Part shown: positions 1 through 9,107 of the stretch, piece after piece
Layout of the letters: each line of letters starts with the position of its first letter
Position numbering within the stretch: the stretch's first letter is position 1
Assembly: GCA_013697245.1 (NCBI GenBank)
Contig: JACCXH010000040.1
Coordinates: forward strand, 1-38,845
Direction of reading: 5' to 3'
Length of the DNA stretch: 38,845 nucleotides
From: Bacteroidota bacterium
GTDB taxonomy: Bacteria; Bacteroidota; Bacteroidia; B-17B0; Aurantibacillaceae
The notes under the pieces: model-generated
The model's database searches: none
The model's input: only the letters and a program-made list of their open reading frames with translations
Told to the model about the DNA's origin: nothing
Made by a program: the position numbers and the translations under genes

Positions 1-1675
1 CTGTATCAAGGCTTGCCACATTAGTAAGTGGTTTTTCCCAGCGCACAAAAACAGAACCTGTAGAAACTGAAGTAGAAAGAATATCAACATTTAAAAGTAC
101 CGGAATATCGCGTTTTAATTTAGCGCACACTAACGAGCTACCATAACTTTGCGAACCGTCTTTATAAACTGCAATTACCAAATAACTATAATCCTGACCA
201 ACAACCAAACCGTTTCCGCCATTGTTATCAGTAAAAGCACTTACCGTTGGCGATGTTTGGCCAATGTATGAAAAGCCTGAGGTTGGTGATACGCCTGTTT
301 GACAAGGGTTATAGACAAACGGTGTGCAATCGTTTTTTCTATAGATCTTATAAGCAATGATAGGATTGTTTGCGGGGCTGCAGGCCGAAAGCGACCAGGT
401 AACATTTATAGATGAGCCTTGAGGTGTAGCCGTTACATTTTTTACTGATGGCGGCACAACCCGGATGTTATAACTTGCAAAATTAATCAGGTCGATAGGA
501 TTGCCTGCGCCAGAAGGCTGCCCATTGTCTTCTACTTTAAAAACTGTTTGATACGGCTGCAAGCGAATATGATTACAATTTGTTTGCCAGAAAAAATTTG
601 CAGAATTCGTGTTTGAGGGCGATGTTACAGAGATTACAAAACTTGTATTGGCTAATGTTGCTAAGGGTAATGCGCCGGAAAATGCGCCGCCGTTGCCTTG
701 CAGCGTAATAATATTGGTAAAATTAACGGTCGTTGTAGGGATATTAGGGTCGCCGTAAATGATGTTTTTTGTAATTAGGGCACCGGCCTCTACACAAGTG
801 TCAATTGGCACATTTACAAAAGGTGGGTCGTTGGCCGGGCACGCGCCTACAACCACCTGCATGTCGCGCAAAACAATACCAATTACCTGATAAATGCCAC
901 TTGTGTTCTTACGCCATTCTTTTACAATAAAGGCCAAGTTATATTCACCCTGTGCTTGAGGTGAACACCAGGTTAACAAACCGGTTATTGGGTTTATACC
1001 GTATGTGCCTCCCCCCGAATCGGGATAGGAGTATCCGGGAACAGTTTGCCCGTTTGCTCCCCTGGATGTTGAAATTTCATAGCTCAGGCTATCCCCATCA
1101 GAGTCGTAGGCCCCCGGATTATGGTAAAAACATTTATCGGCACAGGCCCTGTCTATTGGTGGGTACTTAAACTCTGGCGACGAATTAGCCCCGGTAAAAT
1201 TATTAATGATCAAAAGCGATTCAAGATAAAAAGGCTGATTAATTGAATTGGGAATGTTTATTACCCCACCATTTCTATTTGGATCGTATGAGTGAATTAA
1301 ATAGCTACCCGCTCCGGAGTAGGTATGAGTAATCGTATAGATATTGATCTTAACGTTATAACCGCCGTTTGAAATGATGAGGCTGCCACATTGATTACAA
1401 TCGTTACAAAGACTCGTGCCGCCATTTATTCTTGCCGCGACGCCTCGGGCTCCATCTCCAAAATAAATTGTATCTACGCACCTGTCGGCTACTCCGTTGC
1501 CATGATCAGTATATTTAATTAAAGTTATAGAATAAGTATAAACCTGCACCGTAAGGTTTCCTACAACCTGCGTAAACGGCGCAATACGTTTATATAAAAT
1601 TTCCCCGGCCCGATTGTGAGTAGCAAAACCGTGAACAGAAAACAAAATTAATAATAGTAATAAAAGTTTTTTCAC
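1..1675 (-). CDS. Large secreted T9SS/gliding-type protein, N-terminal part (runs off window)
   Basis: The frame is open from a GTG at 1673-1675 down to the window edge, about 558 codons, with no stop. The N-terminus is a clear Sec signal peptide (MKKLLLLLLILFSVHGFA) followed by THNRAGEI. That opening is characteristic of long Bacteroidota surface proteins annotated as gliding-motility-associated C-terminal-domain (T9SS type B) proteins. The visible part is rich in Gly, Asn, Thr and Tyr, with Ig/PKD-like beta segments and a fibronectin-III-like stretch toward the window edge (around the IIAYKIYRKND and YSYLVIAVYKDG segments). GTG is chosen because the overlapping ATG is followed at once by TGA and the signal peptide starts exactly at the GTG. 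It is divergent from kup. The sorting domain would lie outside the window, so T9SS export is inferred from the family. The exact role (adhesin or gliding-related) is unknown. Confidence 0.8.
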   Translation of the reverse strand, partial: MKKLLLLLLILFSVHGFATHNRAGEILYKRIAPFTQVVGNLTVQVYTYSITLIKYTDHGNGVADRCVDTIYFGDGARGVAARINGGTSLCNDCNQCGSLIISNGGYNVKINIYTITHTYSGAGSYLIHSYDPNRNGGVINIPNSINQPFYLESLLIINNFTGANSSPEFKYPPIDRACADKCFYHNPGAYDSDGDSLSYEISTSRGANGQTVPGYSYPDSGGGTYGINPITGLLTWCSPQAQGEYNLAFIVKEWRKNTSGIYQVIGIVLRDMQVVVGACPANDPPFVNVPIDTCVEAGALITKNIIYGDPNIPTTTVNFTNIITLQGNGGAFSGALPLATLANTSFVISVTSPSNTNSANFFWQTNCNHIRLQPYQTVFKVEDNGQPSGAGNPIDLINFASYNIRVVPPSVKNVTATPQGSSINVTWSLSACSPANNPIIAYKIYRKNDCTPFVYNPCQTGVSPTSGFSYIGQTSPTVSAFTDNNGGNGLVVGQDYSYLVIAVYKDGSQSYGSSLVCAKLKRDIPVLLNVDILSTSVSTGSVFVRWEKPLTNVASLDT

Positions 1676-1719
1676 ATTTCAAAAATCTATTATATAAAAT
1701 TAAACCTTTTAATTTGAAC

Positions 1720-1756
1720 CCACAACGCTTATATCGTTAAAAACACAGCGTTGTGG
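1720..1756. repeat. 10-bp inverted repeat between divergent genes
   Basis: CCACAACGCT (1720-1729) and AGCGTTGTGG (1747-1756) are perfectly complementary across a 17-nt loop. The repeat lies in the 261-bp region between the divergently transcribed secreted-protein gene and kup, where no terminator is needed. It could be an operator or a 5'-UTR stem-loop. No poly-T tract follows the stem directly on either strand. Confidence 0.55.
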
Positions 1757-1887
1757 CTTAGGTTTACAATTTTTTGTCAAAAAAAGTTATTTTTTATAAT
1801 CTAACGCTAATCTTCTGTTTTTTATTGTTTGTGTGTGTATTTTTTTAAACCATGCCGTTAAATAAATAATTAGTCGCAATTATGGTT

Positions 1888-1915
1888 TTGATACTTCTTT
1901 TTGTATTAATTTTGA
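1888..1915 (+). promoter_or_regulatory. Possible kup promoter
   Basis: TAATTTTG at 1908-1915 matches the Bacteroidota -7 consensus TAnnTTTG and lies 21 bp before the kup ATG. A TTTG lies at 1888-1891, but the 16-nt spacing is shorter than the usual ~19-21. The upstream half is therefore weak. Confidence 0.35.
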
Positions 1916-1936
1916 TTTCTTTATTTAAACACCCTC

Positions 1937-3889
1937 ATGGGAAATCATCAGAATGGCCACTCTAGCAAATTAACTATTGCCGGCCTGCTTTTAACCCTTG
2001 GTATCATTTACGGTGATATTGGAACCTCTCCACTTTATGTGATGAAGGCTATTGTTGGCGATAAGCCGATTGACGCTTTTGTTATTATTGGAGGAATGTC
2101 GTTAGTGTTTTGGACGCTTACTTTACAAACCACCATCAAATATGTGATATTTACCTTAAAAGCCGATAATAAAGGCGAGGGTGGCATCTTTGCTTTATTT
2201 GCACTTATTAAAAAGGCTAAAAGAAAATGGCTCATCTTTCCTGCCATTATTGGCGGTTGCTGCATTTTAGGTGAGGGTATTATTACTCCGCCTATCTCTG
2301 TCGCCTCTGCCGTTGAGGGTTTACAGCTTATTCCGCGTTTTAGTAATATTCCAACCATACCAATTGTAATTGCAATTATTACCGGCTTATTCTTTATTCA
2401 ACAATTTGGCACCAAATTTATTGGTAAATTTTTTGGCCCCGTAATGATGGTCTGGTTTATAACGCTTGGTTTAATGGGCTTTATAGGCCTAGCGCAAAAT
2501 TTTACAGTATTAAAATCTTTAAATCCATATTATGGTATTAATTTATTGATCAATCATCCGGGTGGTTTTTGGTTAATGGGTGCGGTATTTTTATGTACTA
2601 CAGGGGCCGAAGCGTTGTACTCTGATATGGGCCATTGCGGCAGAAGAAATATCAGGATCAGCTGGATCTTTGTTAAATGTATGTTGGTGCTAAATTACAT
2701 GGGCCAAACAGCCTGGCTAGTGTCAATGGATGGTCAATCGCTTAATGGCGCCAACCCTTTTTATTCTATTATGCCCGAATGGTTTCTTCCTTTCGGTATC
2801 GGTATTGCCACCATAGCCACCGTTGTTGCCTCTCAGGCATTGATAAGCGGTTCGTTCACATTAATAAATGAGGCCATGCGCCTTAACTTTTGGCCTAAAG
2901 TAAAAATAAAATACCCTACTGATCTAAAAGGGCAAATGTATATTCCATCCATCAACTGGTTATTATACATTGGCTGTGTTGGTATTGTTTTGTTCTTTAG
3001 AGAATCAAAAAATATGGAGGCGGCTTACGGCTTAACTATTATTTTAGGCATGATCATGTCGTCGCGTTTGTTGGCCTTTTTTATGCGATTAAAAAAATAC
3101 CCACACTGGTTCTTAAATATTTTTGCTGTTACTTATATTATTATTGAGGGTGCCTTTTTAATTGCCAATCTCGAAAAATTCCCGAAAGGCGGTTACATCA
3201 CACTTATCATTGCTTTGTGCCTTGCCTGCGTGATGGCGTCCTGGTACATAGCCAAACTCATCAGGCAACGTTACGTAGATCTTGTGCCGCTAGATAATTA
3301 CAAGCAAATGCTGGTTGACCTGAGTACTGATAACTCTATTCAAAAATATGCCACGCATTTGGTTTATATGACTAGTGCCAACAATCCATCTATGATAGAA
3401 TCTAAAGTGATCTATTCTATTTTACAAAAACGGCCAAAGAAAGCAGATATTTATTGGTTTGTGCACGTTGATGTAATGGATGAGCCTTATCGTATGGATT
3501 ACAAAGTAACTCAAATTGCTAACGAAGATATTATACGTGTTGATTTTAGAATTGGTTTTAGAATTGCGCCCCGCATAAATTTAATGTTTAGAAAAGTTGT
3601 TGCGGATATGGTGAAAAACAAAGAAGTGGATATTACCAGCCGTTACGAGTCGTTGAACAAGAATAATGTGATTGGCGATTTTAAATTTGTGGTATTAGAG
3701 AAATTCTTATCGTATGAGAACGACCTTCCTTTCTTCGAAAAACTAATTTTAAACACTTACTTTATTTTAAAGCGCATGAGTTTAAGTGAGGCCAAGGCTT
3801 TTGGCTTAGACAGCAGTTCGGTTAAGATCGAGAAGTTTCCAATGGTAATTAGTCCGCCAAAAGAATTGAACTTAAAGAGAATAACTTAA
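1937..3889 (+). CDS. kup: Potassium uptake protein Kup
   Basis: This 650-residue polytopic inner-membrane protein belongs to the KUP/HAK/KT family, which imports K+ with protons. The family signature GDIGTSPLY is at residues 26-34. It is followed by about twelve hydrophobic segments to roughly residue 440 and a soluble C-terminal cytoplasmic domain of about 200 residues. Conserved stretches include the GEGGIFALFALI region and the TTGAEALYSDMGHCG region. The length matches bacterial Kup (about 620-680 residues). ATG 1937 gives a short cytosolic N-terminus before the first helix. The gene is monocistronic, divergent from the secreted-protein gene, and convergent with purH with only 5 bp between stop codons. 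No K+-sensing riboswitch was recognised upstream. Confidence 0.96.
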   Translation: MGNHQNGHSSKLTIAGLLLTLGIIYGDIGTSPLYVMKAIVGDKPIDAFVIIGGMSLVFWTLTLQTTIKYVIFTLKADNKGEGGIFALFALIKKAKRKWLIFPAIIGGCCILGEGIITPPISVASAVEGLQLIPRFSNIPTIPIVIAIITGLFFIQQFGTKFIGKFFGPVMMVWFITLGLMGFIGLAQNFTVLKSLNPYYGINLLINHPGGFWLMGAVFLCTTGAEALYSDMGHCGRRNIRISWIFVKCMLVLNYMGQTAWLVSMDGQSLNGANPFYSIMPEWFLPFGIGIATIATVVASQALISGSFTLINEAMRLNFWPKVKIKYPTDLKGQMYIPSINWLLYIGCVGIVLFFRESKNMEAAYGLTIILGMIMSSRLLAFFMRLKKYPHWFLNIFAVTYIIIEGAFLIANLEKFPKGGYITLIIALCLACVMASWYIAKLIRQRYVDLVPLDNYKQMLVDLSTDNSIQKYATHLVYMTSANNPSMIESKVIYSILQKRPKKADIYWFVHVDVMDEPYRMDYKVTQIANEDIIRVDFRIGFRIAPRINLMFRKVVADMVKNKEVDITSRYESLNKNNVIGDFKFVVLEKFLSYENDLPFFEKLILNTYFILKRMSLSEAKAFGLDSSSVKIEKFPMVISPPKELNLKRIT

Positions 3890-3894
3890 CGGTC

Positions 3895-5421
3895 TTAATG
3901 CTTAAAATGTCTTACGCCCGTAAGCACCATGCTAACACCGTTCGCATTACAATAATCAATACTCTCTTTATCTTTTATTGATCCCCCCGGTTGTATTACT
4001 GCTGTAATTCCTGCTTTGTGAGCGATCTCAACACAATCCGGAAATGGAAAAAAAGCATCGCTGGCCATTACAGCGCCATGCAGATCAAATCCAAAATTAT
4101 TTGCTTTTACAATGGCTTGTTGCAACGCGTCAACACGAGACGTTTGCCCGGTGCCGCTTGCCAACAATTGACCGTTCTTTGCAAACACAATGGTATTTGA
4201 TTTTGTGTGCTTCACTAATTTATTAGCAAATAAAAGATCTTTTATTTCGCTCGCTGTTGGTGAAGTTGTTGTTACCAATTTTAGATCAGCTTCTGTTTCT
4301 GTTTTAAGGTCTTTATCTTGTTCAATTATGCCATTTAATAAATTACGGAAAGATGTTTTGCCAAGCTCTACGTTATTTTGAATTAAAATAATACGGTTGG
4401 CTTTCGATTTCAAAAGTGCTAATGCATCATCATTATAAGCCGGTGCAATAACCACTTCGCAAAATAATTTATTTACTTCGGTAGCGGTTGCCATATCAAT
4501 TGTACGATTGGCAATTAAGATCCCTCCAAAAGCGGAAACAGGGTCTCCGGCCAAAGCATCCTTATATGCTTGGCTAATGGTTGGCCGCGAAGCTACACCA
4601 CAAGCGTTATTATGTTTTAAAATAGCAAACGTTGGGTCCGAAAAATCTGCTATCAAATTAACTGCTGCGTCAACATCTAAAAGGTTATTGTATGAAAGTT
4701 CTTTTCCATTTAGTTTTGTGAACATGGCATCCAGGTCGCCATAAAAAATTCCTTTTTGGTGAGGATTCTCGCCGTAGCGTAACGTTTGTCCTTTTTGAAC
4801 ACTTTGTTTGAACTCGCTAATGTTTTCGGTTTGATTAAAATAATTAAAAATGGCAGTATCGTAATGCGATGATGTTGCAAATGCTTTTCCTGCGAATTTT
4901 TTTCTGTCAGCAAGATCAGAACTTCCGTTTTTTGTTTCTAATAAATTTAGTAGTTCAGAATAATCATTGCGGGAAGAAACAATTACCACATCGTTAAAAT
5001 TTTTAGCGGCTGCGCGGATCAAAGAAATGCCGCCAATATCTATTTTCTCTATTGTATCTTCTTCGGAAGCTCTTGCGGCAACAGTTTCCTCAAAAGGATA
5101 AAGGTCAACAATCACCAGATCAATATCCGGAATGTTGTGCTGTGCTTTTTCTTTTTGGTCGGTGATGTTATCTCTCCGGTTCAATATCCCGCCAAAAATT
5201 GCAGGGTGTAACGTTTTTACACGGCCGCCAAAAATTTCGGGATAAGTTGTAACAGAGTCAACAGCTGTTACAGGAATATTTAATTTTTCTATAAAAGATA
5301 ATGTGCCCCCGGTGCTATATAGTTTAACATTTAAGCTATGTAGTTTTTTAATGATCGGTTCTAAGTTGTCTTTATAGTAAACCGAAACAAGTGCGCTCTT
5401 AATCGTTTTTGAATTGCTCAT
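3895..5421 (-). CDS. purH: Bifunctional AICAR formyltransferase / IMP cyclohydrolase
   Basis: PurH catalyses the last two steps of de novo purine synthesis: formylation of AICAR with 10-formyl-THF, then cyclisation to IMP. The N-terminal MGS-like cyclohydrolase domain (about 1-195) begins with IKSALVSVYYKDNLEPI and contains a YSTGGT motif and GGRVKTLHP. The C-terminal AICAR transformylase domain carries RYGENPHQ and the catalytic K269-H270 pair in LKHNNACG, plus a SDAFFPFPD segment. At 508 residues it is the normal length. A -7 promoter element lies just upstream. It is the only purine gene in the window. Identification is very secure. Confidence 0.97.
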   Translation of the reverse strand: MSNSKTIKSALVSVYYKDNLEPIIKKLHSLNVKLYSTGGTLSFIEKLNIPVTAVDSVTTYPEIFGGRVKTLHPAIFGGILNRRDNITDQKEKAQHNIPDIDLVIVDLYPFEETVAARASEEDTIEKIDIGGISLIRAAAKNFNDVVIVSSRNDYSELLNLLETKNGSSDLADRKKFAGKAFATSSHYDTAIFNYFNQTENISEFKQSVQKGQTLRYGENPHQKGIFYGDLDAMFTKLNGKELSYNNLLDVDAAVNLIADFSDPTFAILKHNNACGVASRPTISQAYKDALAGDPVSAFGGILIANRTIDMATATEVNKLFCEVVIAPAYNDDALALLKSKANRIILIQNNVELGKTSFRNLLNGIIEQDKDLKTETEADLKLVTTTSPTASEIKDLLFANKLVKHTKSNTIVFAKNGQLLASGTGQTSRVDALQQAIVKANNFGFDLHGAVMASDAFFPFPDCVEIAHKAGITAVIQPGGSIKDKESIDYCNANGVSMVLTGVRHFKH

Positions 5422-5438
5422 TTTTTAAAAATAAAGAG

Positions 5439-5446
5439 CAAAGATA
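5439..5446 (-). promoter_or_regulatory. Putative purH promoter (-7 element)
   Basis: On the minus strand this reads TATCTTTG, an exact TAnnTTTG -7 element, 17 bp upstream of the purH ATG. No clear TTTG is seen at the -33 distance, so only the -7 half is supported. It suggests purH has its own promoter and does not depend only on read-through from the gene upstream. Confidence 0.5.
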
Positions 5447-5492
5447 GGTTAAGAAATGAAAAACCTATGCATTGTTTAAAAAGGTTGAAAAG

Positions 5493-5876
5493 CTATTTAG
5501 TCTGCTGCAGTTTAAGCCAGGTAATGGCACTTTCGCGATCATCAAAAAAGCGCGTTGGCACAATGGGGTTGTTTATTTTTAAGAACAGGTTACCTATTAT
5601 TTTTTCGTGAAGACGATTGCTGCAAAGGGCAACAGCGGCTACGTGCCTTGAATATTCTTCTGAGGCCCCTGCTCTTCTGGCATCCACCGAAACATCAAAA
5701 TTCTCATCTACCTCAAATAATACAAAAAACTTTTTCCCGGGCATATAATTAACCGATTGGTCTCTGGACTCCCAAATATCTTTGGCCTGGAGCTTTACAT
5801 TTTTTTTTACTTTAAACTCAATTAAAAGGTCATCGTTGATGGCCATTGTATAAGCTTCTGTTTCAAAATTTTTCAT
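5493..5876 (-). CDS. STAS/SpoIIAA-like domain protein
   Basis: This 127-residue soluble protein has no signal peptide. Its pattern is that of SpoIIAA/STAS-like (SEC14-related) small proteins common in Bacteroidota: alternating hydrophobic strands (FFVLFEVDENFDVS), a helix with AAVALCSNRLHEKIIGNLFL, and the terminal motif FFDDRESAITWL that resembles the 'F.d..eAl.WL' ending of that fold. Members are thought to be regulatory or lipid/anti-sigma binding; the ligand here is unknown. Its start lies 2 bp from the stop of the upstream 1056-residue membrane-protein gene, so the two are probably co-transcribed and perhaps translationally coupled. The assignment rests on fold-level pattern only. Confidence 0.6.
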   Translation of the reverse strand: MKNFETEAYTMAINDDLLIEFKVKKNVKLQAKDIWESRDQSVNYMPGKKFFVLFEVDENFDVSVDARRAGASEEYSRHVAAVALCSNRLHEKIIGNLFLKINNPIVPTRFFDDRESAITWLKLQQTK

Positions 5877-5878
5877 GT

Positions 5879-8800
5879 TTAATTTCCTTTTGTAATGGTT
5901 ATGTTTGAGATGGTTAGATCTTTGTTAGAATCTGTTATTATGCTAAGCCGGTTCACGTTTTCTGAATACCATTTATAAATGCTGCTTATTCTTATTGCGT
6001 ATTTTTCTTGCTTGTCTGATGGTATGATATCAAATTGGATTGTTGTTGGGTTTTTATTGCTTGTGTTACCAAATAATAATTTTGCCTTTTGTCCTTTTCC
6101 TGTGTTTTTGCAGGTAATAATAATTGTATTACCACTTGACCGATCCATTTTTTCAGGGATCGAAAGGCTGTATGCTTTGTTGGCTTCGAGTAAAACAATT
6201 TCATTCTTTTCAAACAAGATTTTCTGATCGGAAAGCAGTTTATCGTTTGCGCCCCAAACATACGGAAGTTTTTCAAAATTATAGAACAAGGTTCGGTGAG
6301 AAAAATAGTCCGGAATATGATCTGATTCGATAACCAAAAACTCTGTAATCTGTTGCCAATCGTTTTTAAGTGTTAGGTCATAAAAATTTTCCTTAACGTC
6401 TAATATAGAATAAACGGAGTTTTCGTTTATAGATTTTATTTGTGGAAAAGTTGTGTTTCCATTGTTCATTAAACTAAGTTCATAATTCATTTTATTTTGT
6501 GATGTGATCATTACAGTATAAACTTTGTCCGGTTTTATTTTTAATCCTGTTTTTATAGTTTTTTCATTAGCTATCGAGTCTGTTATTTTAAAATAAGTAA
6601 ATATAGTGTCCTTTTTATTTATATCCTTGGTCGCGTTACTTCGCCATAAACAAAAGTTATTTACAATTATAAATGGTTTATAGTTGTTATAAAAATATTC
6701 TGCCATTTTATAATGCCTAACCGAATTTGGCACATCATCTATATTATCATAACCAACTTCGGATAGCCCGGAAAATAAAAGATATGGCGTTTTATAGTCT
6801 TTAAGGCCGTTTATGAATTTTTCCTGCAGGAAATCATTTTGTACACATAAAGGCGATTGATAGAACCAGGAAGGTGTTTCCTTTTTGGTAAAAAAGTAAA
6901 GCATTGGTCTATTCGAAAAATCAATGAAGGTTTCATCCGGCTTAGTATTCTTTTTAATAAAATCGCTGAACGGTTTATATCTTTGTGTAATAGTATCCGG
7001 GGCATTACTTACGCGGCTGCTAATAGTAGAAAGCATAATGTTCTGCGTATTCTTTGTCTTTTCTTCCAGGCGCTCAAAAAAACTCTTCATGCCTTTTGGT
7101 TCGGGCAAACGATATGTATTTATAGTAACAAAGGCGATCACAAAAAACATAGCACTCTTTACAAGATTATTTTCCTTTCTAAATAAAACAAAGACCGACG
7201 CGGGTAAAATAATATATATAAAAGAGGCCACAAAACCATCTGAGCCTTCTAACAAACTATGGCGTATAAGACCTCGGTTAAAATTAACGAAATAAAATAT
7301 GCAAATAAATAACAGGCTTAAATAGGCTTGCCTTTGGCTTTTTGACTTGTTCAATTCTTTATATTTTATGACCATTATAATCATTAAGATCGCCACAATA
7401 GCGGGAAAAATAAAATATTGGGCTTTGAAAACAGTGGTAGTGTTATCGCCAATAGAATGGTAGCCGTAAGATTGTGCGGATGCACAATAGTTAAGAAAAG
7501 AACCAAGATTAGAAAACAGGTTCTTTTGCCGAACAACAGATAGTGTTGTTAATATTGTAACAATAAATCCAAAGGAATATACAATGGATTTAAACAGAAC
7601 GCGCCAATTGATTTTTTGTTGCTGATCACGAAAATGATAATACAAAAGTAAAAAGAGCATTGTTAAAAGACAATTGTAACCAAGGTCTATTCGCCAACAT
7701 ATTAAAAAAAGTAAAACACTAAAATAAATTAAATAGTTTTTTACGGATTGTTTGGCGCCTATAACTTTAAATAAAGCAAAGATCCCAAGTATAGAGAAGC
7801 AGAATCCTTCAGGCATCAATACTTCTGCGTAAGGAAAAAATAATACTAAAAAGATCGCAACGAATTCATTTCTTGTTAGAAACCTGAACAAAAAATAAAA
7901 CAGTGTGCATGAAATAGGTAAAAGAAAGAAATCATATAGTGTGATCTCGTTTATTTTAAGTCCATTGAAAAACACATATATGTAACTAAAAAAATAATCT
8001 GATAATAAGTGTGTGTTAAGTTTTTCTACTGGCGATAAAGTGCCAAAAAGCTTATACTCCATAATGGGGAGGTAAACGTTACCCGACTCGAAGATTTCGT
8101 CATAGTACTCTGCATAATAACTATAACTTAAATAGGCAAATAAAGAAAAAATAAATAGAGGAAAATAATTCTTTGCCAGCAGATCTTTTTCTGAAATTAT
8201 TTCATTTTTCTTTCCTTTTTTATACCGGTATATTATTAAAAGGCTTAGTATTAAAAGCAACCCTAGATAAATAAACTTTTGATCCGCTAAAACAATACCA
8301 TTACTTTTTAATACCAAAAAAAGCTCGTCTTTTAATACACTCATAAAAGGCAGCGCCAGTAATGGAAGAAACGCAAATATAATAATACGGAAATGAGCTT
8401 GTGGGTTTGGTCGTTTTGAATTTCTTAAGAAAAGGTTCACCACAACAAATAATAAAAGAGCGATAATAAATGTAGTAATGTAAAGATCGGGATTATTGAG
8501 ATTACCTAAAAAATTGTTGAGGTCTGCTATTAAAAAATAAGAGGCTGCTGCCCATAATAAAATTGTTGAGAGTTGGTAAACCGATAATTTATTTTCTTTA
8601 TAAATAAGGATCCTGATAGTTATGCTGACAAGCATTAACTTATGAAAAAAATAAATGAACTCGAGTGTTTCGTATACCTCAACATTAAAGACCTTGAAAA
8701 TAAAAATAAATATGCCTGTTACAGATGCGTAATTAATTAAGCGATTTTCGGTACAACTTAACAACGTTTCTTTTTTTCGAGAAATAATATACCCTAGAAA

Positions 8801-9049
8801 TGTGAATACTAAAAAAGCGCCAAAAAATACAGCAATACATTTATAGAATAAGGCAACCCTGGCTTCAACGTCCACATTATTCATCGTGGCAATTCCTATC
8901 ATCCTGCCGGAAAACGAATGAAGGTTGAGATCGGCAGAGCTAACGATACTTATTACAAGCCATAGCGAATAAAACAAACTTGTAAATATTATAGATCTTC
9001 CTCTGCCTGTAAAAAACGAGCCGAAGGAGCTAAAGTAAGTTTGTTTCAT
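5879..9049 (-). CDS. Large polytopic membrane protein, possibly GT-C-like
   Basis: This 1056-residue protein has about fifteen hydrophobic helices over roughly residues 15-640, then a largely soluble region of about 400 residues. I do not recognise a named family with certainty. The architecture of many helices followed by an extracytoplasmic tail is similar to GT-C lipid-linked glycosyltransferases or polymer-processing membrane proteins. The segment FIDFSNRPMLYFFT followed by an aromatic-rich QSPL region resembles a periplasmic loop in such enzymes. An acidic pair suitable for GT-C catalysis (YAEYYDEIFESGN, about residue 320) precedes a helical hairpin. The C-terminus looks beta-rich. It is transcribed with the STAS-like gene (2-bp gap) and lies 58 bp downstream of the secreted-protein gene. 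Function is inferred only. Confidence 0.6.
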   Translation of the reverse strand: MKQTYFSSFGSFFTGRGRSIIFTSLFYSLWLVISIVSSADLNLHSFSGRMIGIATMNNVDVEARVALFYKCIAVFFGAFLVFTFLGYIISRKKETLLSCTENRLINYASVTGIFIFIFKVFNVEVYETLEFIYFFHKLMLVSITIRILIYKENKLSVYQLSTILLWAAASYFLIADLNNFLGNLNNPDLYITTFIIALLLFVVVNLFLRNSKRPNPQAHFRIIIFAFLPLLALPFMSVLKDELFLVLKSNGIVLADQKFIYLGLLLILSLLIIYRYKKGKKNEIISEKDLLAKNYFPLFIFSLFAYLSYSYYAEYYDEIFESGNVYLPIMEYKLFGTLSPVEKLNTHLLSDYFFSYIYVFFNGLKINEITLYDFFLLPISCTLFYFLFRFLTRNEFVAIFLVLFFPYAEVLMPEGFCFSILGIFALFKVIGAKQSVKNYLIYFSVLLFLICWRIDLGYNCLLTMLFLLLYYHFRDQQQKINWRVLFKSIVYSFGFIVTILTTLSVVRQKNLFSNLGSFLNYCASAQSYGYHSIGDNTTTVFKAQYFIFPAIVAILMIIMVIKYKELNKSKSQRQAYLSLLFICIFYFVNFNRGLIRHSLLEGSDGFVASFIYIILPASVFVLFRKENNLVKSAMFFVIAFVTINTYRLPEPKGMKSFFERLEEKTKNTQNIMLSTISSRVSNAPDTITQRYKPFSDFIKKNTKPDETFIDFSNRPMLYFFTKKETPSWFYQSPLCVQNDFLQEKFINGLKDYKTPYLLFSGLSEVGYDNIDDVPNSVRHYKMAEYFYNNYKPFIIVNNFCLWRSNATKDINKKDTIFTYFKITDSIANEKTIKTGLKIKPDKVYTVMITSQNKMNYELSLMNNGNTTFPQIKSINENSVYSILDVKENFYDLTLKNDWQQITEFLVIESDHIPDYFSHRTLFYNFEKLPYVWGANDKLLSDQKILFEKNEIVLLEANKAYSLSIPEKMDRSSGNTIIITCKNTGKGQKAKLLFGNTSNKNPTTIQFDIIPSDKQEKYAIRISSIYKWYSENVNRLSIITDSNKDLTISNITITKGN

Positions 9050-9107
9050 TGGCTTAAAGTTAGCAATAATATTATAGCGACATTAGCTTATTAAAGTTGT
9101 GTTGGAG

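Noticed and set aside
952-1170. Plus-strand 72-residue frame
   Set aside because: It runs antisense through the coding sequence of the large secreted protein, with no motif.
2035-2358. 107-residue minus-strand frame inside kup
   Set aside because: It lies fully within conserved Kup helices and looks like a by-product of their codon use.
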